Assembly (NCBI GenBank): GCA_046329575.1
Contig: JAXLUJ010000013.1
Coordinates: 47,424-111,423 of the forward strand
Length of the DNA stretch: 64,000 nt
Origin: UBA1941 sp046329575
GTDB lineage: Bacteria > Bacteroidota > Bacteroidia > Chitinophagales > LD1
Direction: 5' to 3'
The stretch's first letter is position 1. Each line of letters starts with the position of its first letter. A program made the translations under genes and the position numbers. Shown in pieces: positions 1 to 9,428 of the stretch. Under the pieces are notes generated by a model that was given only the letters and a program-made list of their open reading frames with translations, did no database searches and was not told where the DNA came from.

Positions 1-1
1 G

Positions 2-1054
2 CGGGAACGAAAAGGTATCTTTCAGCTTGGTCGTATTCAGTACCGTATCGCGGCTGGCCATCACATCGGCCGCCTCCAGATCGTACTGATATACCAATGC
101 CCTTAGATTCAGATATACAAAACGGTTGTTGGAAGAGATTTCCGCACTCTGGCAAAAGGCTTTAAAAGGCAGGTTCAGCGTATCGTATTCCGGAAAGGTG
201 TCGATCACCAGAGGGTGCGACAACAATCCGCTGCAGCGGTCAAAATCGAACAGCTGCGGATGGTACGTCACAGAGCCCCGCACCGCCTTGGTGCCATCGG
301 CCGAAAAGACCAATTTACCATAATCCGCTTCCGTTTCCACTTCGCCTATGCACTGACTGCCCGAAAACGCCAGCGTATCCGGCTTCAGCAGGTAGCGCAG
401 GTAGCAGTTGGTCTTCCACTCCTTAAAAAATACCCACCAGTCCCGGCCATTGCCATGGCGGCAGGCCGATACAAAACCGATCTCGCATTGGTGCATCGAT
501 AGCCGTATATCTTTCTTTTCGATCTTCAAATGACCGGTGCTGCGGTGGCGCGTGATATACGAATACACCGGATGGAAATCGGGCGTGGTCACATCGCCAT
601 ACAACTGCGGATAGAACAGATAATAGCCCGTATCCGTTCCCGGCTGCGGTAACGCCATAAAGCTGTACACCAAGGCCATCCCACCCACGCCATCGTGCGC
701 GATTTCTTTATAGTCTTCCCAATAATAATCGGTATATCCCAGTGAATCCCCATTCTCAATAATATGGCCCGAACTGTCCATCACCCACATCCCATTGGTT
801 TGAAACAGCAAACGGCCCGAACTGTCGGAAAAATTGCAATTGCTTTCCCAGTAAGCCATACCCCGGTACTGGGGGCGATACCGGAAACTGTCGGTAAACA
901 ACCCTTCTTCATTGCCGGCACTGGGATGATGCAGCACCGAGTCCTGTAAGGCGGGATCCGCCCCCCAAATCCACGTCCGGTCGTACTGCTGGGCGTAGCT
1001 ACCGGCTGCAAAAAAGGAGATTGCAAATAAGGAGAGGAACTTTTTTAGTGGCAT
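2..1054 (-). CDS. T9SS-type secreted beta-propeller-like protein, tandem copy 2 (cut by window edge)
   Basis: This is the first 351 codons of a secreted protein whose 3' end lies beyond the left edge. The ATG is at 1054-1052, 2 bases after the stop of the upstream paralogue, so the two are surely co-transcribed. A signal peptide (about residues 1-21, ending near SYAQ) is followed by blades typical of Bacteroidota propeller-like surface proteins, such as FSDSSGRLLFQTNGMWV and VFSADGTKAVRGS. Codon for codon it matches the gene at 1057-2685 at a constant offset of 1,631 bases with only scattered substitutions. The most divergent stretch is around residues 104-112. The upstream paralogue ends in a T9SS sorting domain, so this copy probably does too. 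The substrate or function is unknown. Confidence 0.8.
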   Translation of the reverse strand, partial: MPLKKFLSLFAISFFAAGSYAQQYDRTWIWGADPALQDSVLHHPSAGNEEGLFTDSFRYRPQYRGMAYWESNCNFSDSSGRLLFQTNGMWVMDSSGHIIENGDSLGYTDYYWEDYKEIAHDGVGGMALVYSFMALPQPGTDTGYYLFYPQLYGDVTTPDFHPVYSYITRHRSTGHLKIEKKDIRLSMHQCEIGFVSACRHGNGRDWWVFFKEWKTNCYLRYLLKPDTLAFSGSQCIGEVETEADYGKLVFSADGTKAVRGSVTYHPQLFDFDRCSGLLSHPLVIDTFPEYDTLNLPFKAFCQSAEISSNNRFVYLNLRALVYQYDLEAADVMASRDTVLNTTKLKDTFSFP

Positions 1055-1056
1055 AT

Positions 1057-2685
1057 CTATTCCATCATTAACCGCGAGGTAGCAATTCGTTTGCCATCGC
1101 CTTCCAAAGCTAAAGAATAAACACCGCTCTGTAAATTAGGCAGCGTGATTTGCTGAAAGCCACTGTAGGCGGGCACTTCCAGTTGAAGCACTACTGCACC
1201 CAGACTGTTATAGCACACCAATTGAACCTGGCGGTAACGCTCCCATTCGATCCAGTTGTAGCTAATCAGCAGTTCGCTGCCACCACTGTTGGGATTGGGC
1301 TGCAATTGCAGTGCCGGTGCCCGTCCGTACAGCGGATACAGCGAGTTGATGCCGCTGTAGATCGTATCGCAGCCCGATCCGATCTTGCGACCCGTGCGGT
1401 AATGAGGGAAATGGGGCGGGGCGTACAATACCAGTTTACTGGTGCGGTACCGCTTGGGGGTGCCCATAGCCGCCGTACCCTTTTCATTCGGCCGTTCGAT
1501 GGTCGTAAAACTATGGCCCAGACCATTCATGGCCGTGGCAAAAAAGATCCGGCCATCTGGGGCCATCTGAGAACATTTGAAATTATAAGACGGTAGATAG
1601 ATATAATGCAAGGTGTCGAAATTAGGCGGTTGCGGGAACGAAAGGGTATCTTTCAGTTTAGTCGTATTCAGTACCGTATCGCGGCTGGCCATCACATCGG
1701 CCGCCTCCAGATCGTACTGATACACCAAACCCATTAGATTCAGATATACAAAACGGTTGTTGGAAGAAATCTCTGCACTCTGGCAAAAGGCTTTAAAAGG
1801 CAGGTTCAGCGTATCGTATTCCGGAAAGGTGTCAATCACCATCGGGTGCGACAACAATCCGCTGCAGCGGTCAAAATCGAATAGCTGTGGGTGGTACGTC
1901 TCAGAGCCCCGCACCGCCTTGGTGCCATCAGCCGAAAAAACCAATTTGCCATAATCCGCTTCCGTTTCCACTTCGCCTATGCACTGGCTGCCCGAAAACT
2001 GAAGTGTATCGGTTGTGAGAAGATACCGCAAATAGCAGTTGGTTTTCCACTCCTTAAAAAATACCCACCAGTCCCGCCCATTGCCATGGCGGCAGGCCGT
2101 TAGAAAACCGATCTCGCATTGGTGTATCGAAAGCCGTATATCTTTCTTTTCGATCTTCAAATGACCGGTGCTGCGGTGGCGCGTGATATACGAATACACC
2201 GGATGGAAATCGGGCGTGGTCACATCACCATACAACTGCGGATAGAACAGATAATAGCCCGTATCCGTTCCCGGCTGCGGTAACGCCATAAAGCTGTACA
2301 CTAACTCCATTCCTATTATGCCGGCACGTGCCCCCTCCTCAAGATCTTCCCAATAATAATCGGTATAGCCTAGCGAATCCCCATTCTCGATAATATGACC
2401 CGAACTGTCCATCACCCACATCCCATTGGTCTGAAACAGTAAATGGCCGGAACTGTCGGAAAAACTGCAATTGCTTTCCTCAAAAGCCATACCCCGGTGC
2501 TTCGGACCATACCGGAAGCTGTCCGTAAACAACCCTTCTTCATTGCCGGCGCCGGGATAATGCAATACCGAGTCCTGCAACTCCGGATGTGCGCCCCAGA
2601 TCCACGTCCGGTCGTACTGCTGAGACTGACCAGCTCTGGCAAAAAACAAAAAGGCGAAAATTGGAAGGAGCTTCTTTAATGGCAT
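1057..2685 (-). CDS. T9SS type A-sorted beta-propeller-like secreted protein, tandem copy 1
   Basis: The protein has 542 residues. A signal peptide (about 1-21, ending ARAGQSQ) is followed by a WD40/propeller-like body with repeated blade motifs (FSDSSGHLLFQTNGMWV, VFSADGTKAVRG, MAPDGRIFFATAMNG). The C-terminal ~80 residues look like a T9SS type A sorting domain: LQPNPNSGGSELLISY, then a Leu/Gly-rich strand pattern ending SGVYSLALEGDGKRIATS. It should be exported by Sec, cross the outer membrane through T9SS and be anchored or released at the surface. The start codon overlaps the last 10 bases of the giant gene upstream (stop at 2678-2676), which indicates translational coupling in one operon. 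It ends in TAG, showing that TAG is a working stop here. The ligand is unknown. Confidence 0.85.
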   Translation of the reverse strand: MPLKKLLPIFAFLFFARAGQSQQYDRTWIWGAHPELQDSVLHYPGAGNEEGLFTDSFRYGPKHRGMAFEESNCSFSDSSGHLLFQTNGMWVMDSSGHIIENGDSLGYTDYYWEDLEEGARAGIIGMELVYSFMALPQPGTDTGYYLFYPQLYGDVTTPDFHPVYSYITRHRSTGHLKIEKKDIRLSIHQCEIGFLTACRHGNGRDWWVFFKEWKTNCYLRYLLTTDTLQFSGSQCIGEVETEADYGKLVFSADGTKAVRGSETYHPQLFDFDRCSGLLSHPMVIDTFPEYDTLNLPFKAFCQSAEISSNNRFVYLNLMGLVYQYDLEAADVMASRDTVLNTTKLKDTLSFPQPPNFDTLHYIYLPSYNFKCSQMAPDGRIFFATAMNGLGHSFTTIERPNEKGTAAMGTPKRYRTSKLVLYAPPHFPHYRTGRKIGSGCDTIYSGINSLYPLYGRAPALQLQPNPNSGGSELLISYNWIEWERYRQVQLVCYNSLGAVVLQLEVPAYSGFQQITLPNLQSGVYSLALEGDGKRIATSRLMME

Positions 2686-5600
2686 ATACTGATTTTTTGG
2701 GAAAAGAGATGTTTACCTTGCTGCAGCACCCGGATCTGATACGCTCCCGAAGCTATATTTTTTGTGTCAATAACCACTCTGTTGCCCGAAAATTCCCATT
2801 GATCCAAAACCACTTCACCTAAATAATTGAGCATCTGTATATGCTTACCGTTAAAAAAATCGTTTTTAACGGTAACAAAAACCGAATTGCCGGCAGGAAT
2901 GGGATACACATGGTATTCCGGAGTAGTGCAGATGGAAATGGAGGTATCCGGTTCCTTTTTCAGGGCGATGCCTACCTGATCGCAAATATCGTAATCATCA
3001 TACGCTTCGGGCGAAGACCAATTCAGCAGTGCCCGAGCCTCAAAAACTGCCATACCTCCTTCAATATAGCAGGAATGCGCTATATCGTACAATTGCTGAT
3101 ACCCCTCTTCATCTAAATAGGAAGAATCAGTAACTACTGAATGCAGATAGGCATCCGTTACCTGTTTTTTATTGCGTTCATAATATTCCAAATCAGAAAG
3201 ATTCCAGTTGCTATCGATTAACTGCAGTCTTCTGTCCTCAAAAATAGCTTGTTCAGCCGAATGTATAGCTTCTTGCAATACCCTTTCACTATCAATGAGG
3301 GCATACAGCAGTTCTCGCTGTACGATATAGGCCGAATCTGGAAGTGCAATAAAAGACGACTGTGTATCGCTTGATGTCCATAGCTGCTCCAGACTGTCCG
3401 ATACATTTAAAATGGCGGTATCATCCGGTTCGGCAGTAACAGTTAATATGCGTGCGGCAGCATCCAGGGTATCTAACTGCCGTTCATACTGGCTTTGGCG
3501 CAGATAGCTGGTCTGCAACTGATCGCTATGTACCGAAGTATAATCGCGCAGATGTTTTTTTGCATCAGCCACCTGTACGAACCGCTCTATTTCGGTACCG
3601 TGGTTTTGTTGGTAAAAATCGTATTCGGGGCTGCCGAAAATAAGGCTGTCGCGGGCATCGCCCAGGGCGCCCAGCACCTGTTCTTTGGCATCCCATTTGT
3701 TAACCTCCGTAAAATAATCGGGATTGTATTTCCCTTCCATCACCTGCCTTTCGAATTCCGACAGTATCGGATTCGTACCGGCCGTCAAAGCCGGTAGCGC
3801 ACTGCCACCGGAACATTTTGGCAAATCGGAATAGAACGGATCTCCACGAAACCAGCCATTTAATTTGATATCGACATTGAGATTCCCGGTATTAATCGGA
3901 TTAATGAAGGAAGGCGTTACCTTATCTAAGGTCGGGCTCTGATCGGAACTGCCAGAGGCAGGAGTTACAAAACGGCTTGCCGCACCATTTCCCGTTTGGT
4001 CCAATAGTTGGCTTTGGTTCCAGGCAGCGGCGCCGCTGGTCATCGGATTGGTGCCATAACTACCCATCCAGCGGTTACCCTTTTGGGATTGATCGCCAAT
4101 TAAACCCGATGCCGTAATCTGCACTCCCAAATAATTGCCTATGTTACCTCTTCCAATTTCATTGGTTTTGAAATCGGTATTCTGGTTTCGTCCTTCGAAT
4201 CGAAAGCCGGTCCGCAAATTGTAGGCAGAATTGCACTCTAAACGTAACCCGCCTAAGGTATTTGCGGCTATGCAAAAACCACGCGGGTATTGTTGATTAG
4301 AGGCCATAATCGGCCCAATATTCTGGGCCGTATTGGAAAGTATCTGAATATTGGTGCTGTTGTGAACATTAAAGCAGTTGTTCGGCCGGATCTGATTAGA
4401 AATTGCCGTTACCGTATTTTCCTGTACCGAAACATTTTTATCGGTACCGCCATTTACGCCGTTAAATGTTACGCCCTCTACACCCCGCTTAATAGTTACA
4501 ATATTATGTAGAATACTCAATGTGGGATAGCTGTTCGCCACATCATCGGTCACAACGATTCCAAACCCATAATTTGATGAAGACGGCCCGTGAAAAACGC
4601 CCCACTCCCAACGCTCCACATCCACTGTATTGTTACTTATAGAGTGCTTGAGGGGGCTCCAGCCTGCCTGCCTGCAATAATTCATAGCAATGCCAATTGA
4701 TTGCGGCTCCAGTTTAAAAAACGGTTGCGCCTGAAACGGAGACGGCGTAAATCCAAGCATACGAATATAATTGTTCTCAATAGTGATTGTTGAATTCACA
4801 CATCTGTTGATCAATATGCCGGTTTGGCAGTAATTTAAATGATTACCGGAAACATTTATAGTATAAGCATCTTCTACTTTCACAGCCTTCCGGCACAATT
4901 TAAACAATGAATTCGTGACCTGAAGGTTATTACTAATTGCAGGGAATTTGCCTTTCGCATAAATTCCATTACCACATCGCATTCCGGTTCCTCCCGCGCC
5001 GGCAGGCTCTTCAAACGCTAAATACGTTGCCGGGTGTGCCGGGTCGGGCAACTCGTAAAATTTAGCGTTGTCGATAGTAAGGGTGGAATTTCTGAGTACG
5101 ATGCCATTCGCGATATGTTTAAAGTTGCCGGTAACAATATCGGGTACTACCGTTTGGTTCAAAACCATTCCGGCAAAAGCCCAGTTGTTATTTGGTAGTG
5201 TCATATCTAAAACGGTAGGCTCACCTACTGCATTCCACATACCCGGAAAAGGTTTTTTTAAATTTTGGTTTCCTTCAAACAAGGTGAGATTCCCCAGTTG
5301 AATGCTGCACTTTCTTACTGCGCCTAAAACCGTTGGCGGAAAAGGAGCGGTATAGATCCCTATAAAATTGTTTCGGAATGCCGCATAATCGCAATAGAGC
5401 TGGCTCTTTTGGTTAAGTTGAATGGCATATTGAGCATCCTGAATTTCTTTAAATCGAACCAGAGAGAGTTTAGCATCAGCCGACACTTTAAAGCCCTGCC
5501 ACAGGCAATCGCCCAGGGAAGCTATCGAGCAGGTTGCCAAAATCAAATTTTGCGATGGCAACACCGTGATTGACCCGCCCGGAACTACAAGAAATTTCAC

Positions 5601-8600
5601 GAAACTAAAAACATACTGATTGCTGGTAACATTACCCGCAATTACAACTACCGGCGGGTTGGCCGAGCTGCCCAGATACATATTCGGATATCCTTTCCCG
5701 GCCATATACGAAGCAATTTCTGCACCATCGGGAATTACCATAGCTATCGGAAACGGCGATGTATAATTATAACTGATCGCCGCAGTCGACTGATTGAATT
5801 GCGTAACCGTAACCGTATAGGTTCCGCTCATGATGGGCGTAATAGTTGAAGTAGCGGCACCCGTATTCCACTCATAACTTTGTGCAGCCGGGGCTTCCAG
5901 CATCGGCAGGCCGCAATCATCAAAACATCTGGTCACAACAACTTGTTTTGAAGCCACAGCCTGGCAGCCATTTGCTTTAGTTACTGTAACAGAATAGTTA
6001 TATGACCCGGAAACGATCGGGGCTGAAAAAGTAATAGCCGGCGAAGAGGCGGGAGAATTACTCCATTGATAGGTTACGCCATTATTAGCAGTTAAAGTAA
6101 TGTCATTACCGGTACACACGGTGTTAGCTGATGCAGTGATTACCGGGTTACATTGCGGAATAACTATTTCATCAAAATGCGATTGAATAACTTCCGTTTG
6201 TTGTTTACAGTAGAGGTTGTATTGCCACTCCAAATCCAAACGCGGGATGTCGAAAAGGCAATTTTGGGGAGTAAACTCAAGCTGTAATTGAAGTTGGTCT
6301 TCTGAACCTGGATTACCATCAGTAACGCCGTCGGCACCAAAAGCTGAATTGACTGCAAAGTTGGTCAGGTTCAACGAATTTAACGTTCCAAGATCAAGAT
6401 TATTAATGGTATTGGGAAGCGTTAGGGTTGCATTTGCAACCACCACACCTCTTCGTAAAAGACTCCATCGGTGAAGTGTTAAACCCGGTTGAGGCGTCCA
6501 GAAAACTTTCATATTTCCGGCACCTCCTTTACCGGGATTATGAAATGCGATAATATATTTTAAATCAGCATTGCCGTTGCAAATTGGGTTTACCGGAGGG
6601 GTCAGTTCCAAACTGGCGGTAGCCACTTGTGGTGGGGTAATGGACAGCGTGTAAGGCAAAGACGCCGAGTTCATGCAACTATTTCCAAAGGGAGAGAAAT
6701 TTGTAGCAACTTCATTTGGATAATTTCCATCACAACTCCATCCATATTGTAATGGAATTTGAAAAAGATGCTCCGGCAAGCAATCAGCAAATCGGAATTT
6801 TAACTGACAATTAACTGAATTCTGGTTTAAAGGACCAAAGGTATATACGACATAACAATTACCATTTACGTCGGTTCTGTAAACCGGTTGTATTGGAACT
6901 GAGTTTAACATTACGCCATCCAGATCGATTTGACCTGCCAATCCTGAAATAGGGAATGGCCCTAAAGGGGTTCCCGTGCATGCGGCTGCTGTGGGCACGG
7001 CGATATGAATAAAAAAAGAAGTGTTATCAGTAGCCCCGCCTCCAATCGGCTGGGTCACATCCATATTTAGATTATATGAAAATGTATTTCCTACAATAAA
7101 GTTAGGTTGTGTTTGAATAGCTTGCGGTGTAATAGTTAGCGTAGGGGGCGAAAGTATTGGATTGTTACTGATTCCAGCGCCGCCAATATCCGTGACTACT
7201 GCTACATTGTTACAGTAATTGTCGAAATCGGCAAGACTCATCGAAAAATCAGTTTGCTGAATAACTCCATTGGAAGGCGTTGGTCCCGTACATTCAGGAA
7301 TAATCTCTGTAATTAGACCTTGCTCAAAGTATTCATCGCCCAATACTAAAGCTGGCAAATTATTTAATGGGGTTGGACTGCCGATTGTTCTAAATTCATT
7401 TTCATTAAATATACTCGGCAAAGATGTCCAATATGCAGCAACAAAGGGGTTCAATGGAACTGTGTTTCCTGTAATAGTTGCAGGCATACTTTCGCGCATC
7501 AATTGATATCCTGCAGCATTGTTAGTGTTCAAATAAACGGAACCCGAGCCACTGCCATATCCATATCCCGAATAAGGTTGAACAGGAATAGGAAGACTAC
7601 TCCAAATCGGACTAATGGCGGGTTGATTTGCAAAATTATCTGTTACTGATGTTATATACTGTTGATCTACCTGAAAATTATTAAATGTTTGCGCAACAGT
7701 ATAAAGCCATTTTAATTTTGCCCGGAACCCGTTGGGAATATTTAGGTTAAATTTATAGGGAGTTGTTAAATTATTTGCACCTTGTATTCGGGGGCCATTA
7801 AATAAATTAAGCGCTACGTCTCCCGGAATCGGACGAATTTCATACGGAAATACGTTAACCAGTCCATTGAAGCCATCAACATAAAATTTGTGCCTCATTT
7901 TATTGTACTTATGACAAGAATTCGGATTGTCCCACGTTTCTTCTGTTTCCTTCCTAATCGGAAAAAAGGTAACACCATCTACGCGCGGTTCGCACATAAA
8001 GTATCTGGCATCGGCTGTAGAATTTGCTATTGGTGAACTAACGCAAGGTTGACCAGGGTGAAGCTCATTCGTTTCACCGGCATCTTTCATTTTACTGTGA
8101 GGATCCCCCTCAAATACCCCGTTTAATTTAACATCACTTTCAGTGGCGCCGTAAACACCAAAAAGGTAACTGATCGCAAGAATCGTCTTAGGTTGACTAA
8201 CATTTTTACATACGGTATAGTGCGATTCAATTTTAAAGACTTGACCCGGATGAAACTCAGTTAAATTAAGATCGCTATTAGTAAAATGATAAAGAAATAT
8301 TGATTTATCACCAATAACGTTGCCGTTTTGAATAGCCGATTTATATACACTACCAGCGGGAATGTTATTTGCAAAATCACTTTGACTATTAAAAACGGTA
8401 AGTTGAATACTACCATTCGATGGCAAGTCTTTCGATTCGCGCAATAATCCTTGATCGTCTAACCAGGATAACTGTAAATAAATATCTTCAATCTTACGCC
8501 CCCCACAAGCGGCCCATTCCGAATAAGAATAACCAACTGTTGAAGTGCCATCAAAAAAGTTTGCGTAAGAAACAACCTTGAGTTGATCGCCTAGCATAAC

Positions 8601-9416
8601 GCTATGCGTTTGAATATTCGGAGTATTCGCATTTACCATAGTAAAAGGATTTGTAGGCGTTCCGTCATCAACTCTTCCGTCATTGTCTTCATCCTTAAAT
8701 CCGAAAGTGGTTCGATTAGCTTGAAGCGAGGATGTTATGATTCCAGGGGTTACACAACCAGGACAAAAGACAACGAAACGAAAGGCTTGTTCGTTCAATG
8801 GTATAAAACACTCTGTAACGCAAGTATTCGGCGAATGGAGTGGGTTTGGTGAAAAATATGTATGCATGTAGGCATAAGGATTAGACTTGGTTGGGTCAGA
8901 AAGAGGACAACATCCGCGAATCCAAAACTTAATTTTTGAACCGAGAAAAAAGTTAACAAAGTCGCTCATACCCGGTGCTGTAATCCCTGATTGTATTAAC
9001 TCATTTTTCAAGTCGTCTAAGTCAAAAATGGCATAGGCATCGGCATTTGGATCAAATGTCGGCGCCATTGCATCTTGAAAGTTACTTGGATTCCAAACCG
9101 TATTACCTTTTTCTATCCTAGGCGATTGTCCGCAAATTAAGTTTGCTTCTAAATTATATACTATTGCAAATTTTCCCCGAGGGAAAGCGGTCTCAGTCTC
9201 GCAGAATAATTGCCCGTCGCCATTCAAGTTCTGAATTTGTGTAGCCGGAAAAGAAGCATTAATAATTTCGTTATCATATTCGTCGTTACTACATGATCCA
9301 ACATTGCGATCTACGATTCCAAAGTTATATTGGTGCGGATACTGTTTTAATTCAAGATCAGGGGCGGTTATCCCATCTGCCATTTGAGTTGAGATTCCTT
9401 TTGATGGCAAATTCAC
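2676..9416 (-). CDS. C-terminal part of a giant T9SS surface protein interrupted by an in-frame TAG
   Basis: This piece has 2,246 codons if started at the first in-frame GTG (9416), and the frame is open back to a TAG at 9431-9429. It has no signal peptide. In order it holds long beta-rich DUF11-like adhesin domains (to about residue 1080), Ig/PKD-like modules with TYQWSN and YEWNTG motifs (about 1080-1200), a right-handed parallel beta-helix with many N-x-I/V-x-x-N turns (about 1250-1750), an Asp/Glu-rich helical stretch, and a T9SS type A sorting domain (about 2165-2246, starting near YHVYPIPAGNSVFV and ending QKISICH). The preceding 500-codon gene is in the same frame and carries the missing signal peptide. 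As it stands this half has a sorting signal but no export signal, so it is either a disrupted gene or depends on readthrough. Confidence 0.75.
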   Translation of the reverse strand: MNLPSKGISTQMADGITAPDLELKQYPHQYNFGIVDRNVGSCSNDEYDNEIINASFPATQIQNLNGDGQLFCETETAFPRGKFAIVYNLEANLICGQSPRIEKGNTVWNPSNFQDAMAPTFDPNADAYAIFDLDDLKNELIQSGITAPGMSDFVNFFLGSKIKFWIRGCCPLSDPTKSNPYAYMHTYFSPNPLHSPNTCVTECFIPLNEQAFRFVVFCPGCVTPGIITSSLQANRTTFGFKDEDNDGRVDDGTPTNPFTMVNANTPNIQTHSVMLGDQLKVVSYANFFDGTSTVGYSYSEWAACGGRKIEDIYLQLSWLDDQGLLRESKDLPSNGSIQLTVFNSQSDFANNIPAGSVYKSAIQNGNVIGDKSIFLYHFTNSDLNLTEFHPGQVFKIESHYTVCKNVSQPKTILAISYLFGVYGATESDVKLNGVFEGDPHSKMKDAGETNELHPGQPCVSSPIANSTADARYFMCEPRVDGVTFFPIRKETEETWDNPNSCHKYNKMRHKFYVDGFNGLVNVFPYEIRPIPGDVALNLFNGPRIQGANNLTTPYKFNLNIPNGFRAKLKWLYTVAQTFNNFQVDQQYITSVTDNFANQPAISPIWSSLPIPVQPYSGYGYGSGSGSVYLNTNNAAGYQLMRESMPATITGNTVPLNPFVAAYWTSLPSIFNENEFRTIGSPTPLNNLPALVLGDEYFEQGLITEIIPECTGPTPSNGVIQQTDFSMSLADFDNYCNNVAVVTDIGGAGISNNPILSPPTLTITPQAIQTQPNFIVGNTFSYNLNMDVTQPIGGGATDNTSFFIHIAVPTAAACTGTPLGPFPISGLAGQIDLDGVMLNSVPIQPVYRTDVNGNCYVVYTFGPLNQNSVNCQLKFRFADCLPEHLFQIPLQYGWSCDGNYPNEVATNFSPFGNSCMNSASLPYTLSITPPQVATASLELTPPVNPICNGNADLKYIIAFHNPGKGGAGNMKVFWTPQPGLTLHRWSLLRRGVVVANATLTLPNTINNLDLGTLNSLNLTNFAVNSAFGADGVTDGNPGSEDQLQLQLEFTPQNCLFDIPRLDLEWQYNLYCKQQTEVIQSHFDEIVIPQCNPVITASANTVCTGNDITLTANNGVTYQWSNSPASSPAITFSAPIVSGSYNYSVTVTKANGCQAVASKQVVVTRCFDDCGLPMLEAPAAQSYEWNTGAATSTITPIMSGTYTVTVTQFNQSTAAISYNYTSPFPIAMVIPDGAEIASYMAGKGYPNMYLGSSANPPVVVIAGNVTSNQYVFSFVKFLVVPGGSITVLPSQNLILATCSIASLGDCLWQGFKVSADAKLSLVRFKEIQDAQYAIQLNQKSQLYCDYAAFRNNFIGIYTAPFPPTVLGAVRKCSIQLGNLTLFEGNQNLKKPFPGMWNAVGEPTVLDMTLPNNNWAFAGMVLNQTVVPDIVTGNFKHIANGIVLRNSTLTIDNAKFYELPDPAHPATYLAFEEPAGAGGTGMRCGNGIYAKGKFPAISNNLQVTNSLFKLCRKAVKVEDAYTINVSGNHLNYCQTGILINRCVNSTITIENNYIRMLGFTPSPFQAQPFFKLEPQSIGIAMNYCRQAGWSPLKHSISNNTVDVERWEWGVFHGPSSSNYGFGIVVTDDVANSYPTLSILHNIVTIKRGVEGVTFNGVNGGTDKNVSVQENTVTAISNQIRPNNCFNVHNSTNIQILSNTAQNIGPIMASNQQYPRGFCIAANTLGGLRLECNSAYNLRTGFRFEGRNQNTDFKTNEIGRGNIGNYLGVQITASGLIGDQSQKGNRWMGSYGTNPMTSGAAAWNQSQLLDQTGNGAASRFVTPASGSSDQSPTLDKVTPSFINPINTGNLNVDIKLNGWFRGDPFYSDLPKCSGGSALPALTAGTNPILSEFERQVMEGKYNPDYFTEVNKWDAKEQVLGALGDARDSLIFGSPEYDFYQQNHGTEIERFVQVADAKKHLRDYTSVHSDQLQTSYLRQSQYERQLDTLDAAARILTVTAEPDDTAILNVSDSLEQLWTSSDTQSSFIALPDSAYIVQRELLYALIDSERVLQEAIHSAEQAIFEDRRLQLIDSNWNLSDLEYYERNKKQVTDAYLHSVVTDSSYLDEEGYQQLYDIAHSCYIEGGMAVFEARALLNWSSPEAYDDYDICDQVGIALKKEPDTSISICTTPEYHVYPIPAGNSVFVTVKNDFFNGKHIQMLNYLGEVVLDQWEFSGNRVVIDTKNIASGAYQIRVLQQGKHLFSQKISICH

Positions 9417-9428
9417 ATTTGCCGGAAA

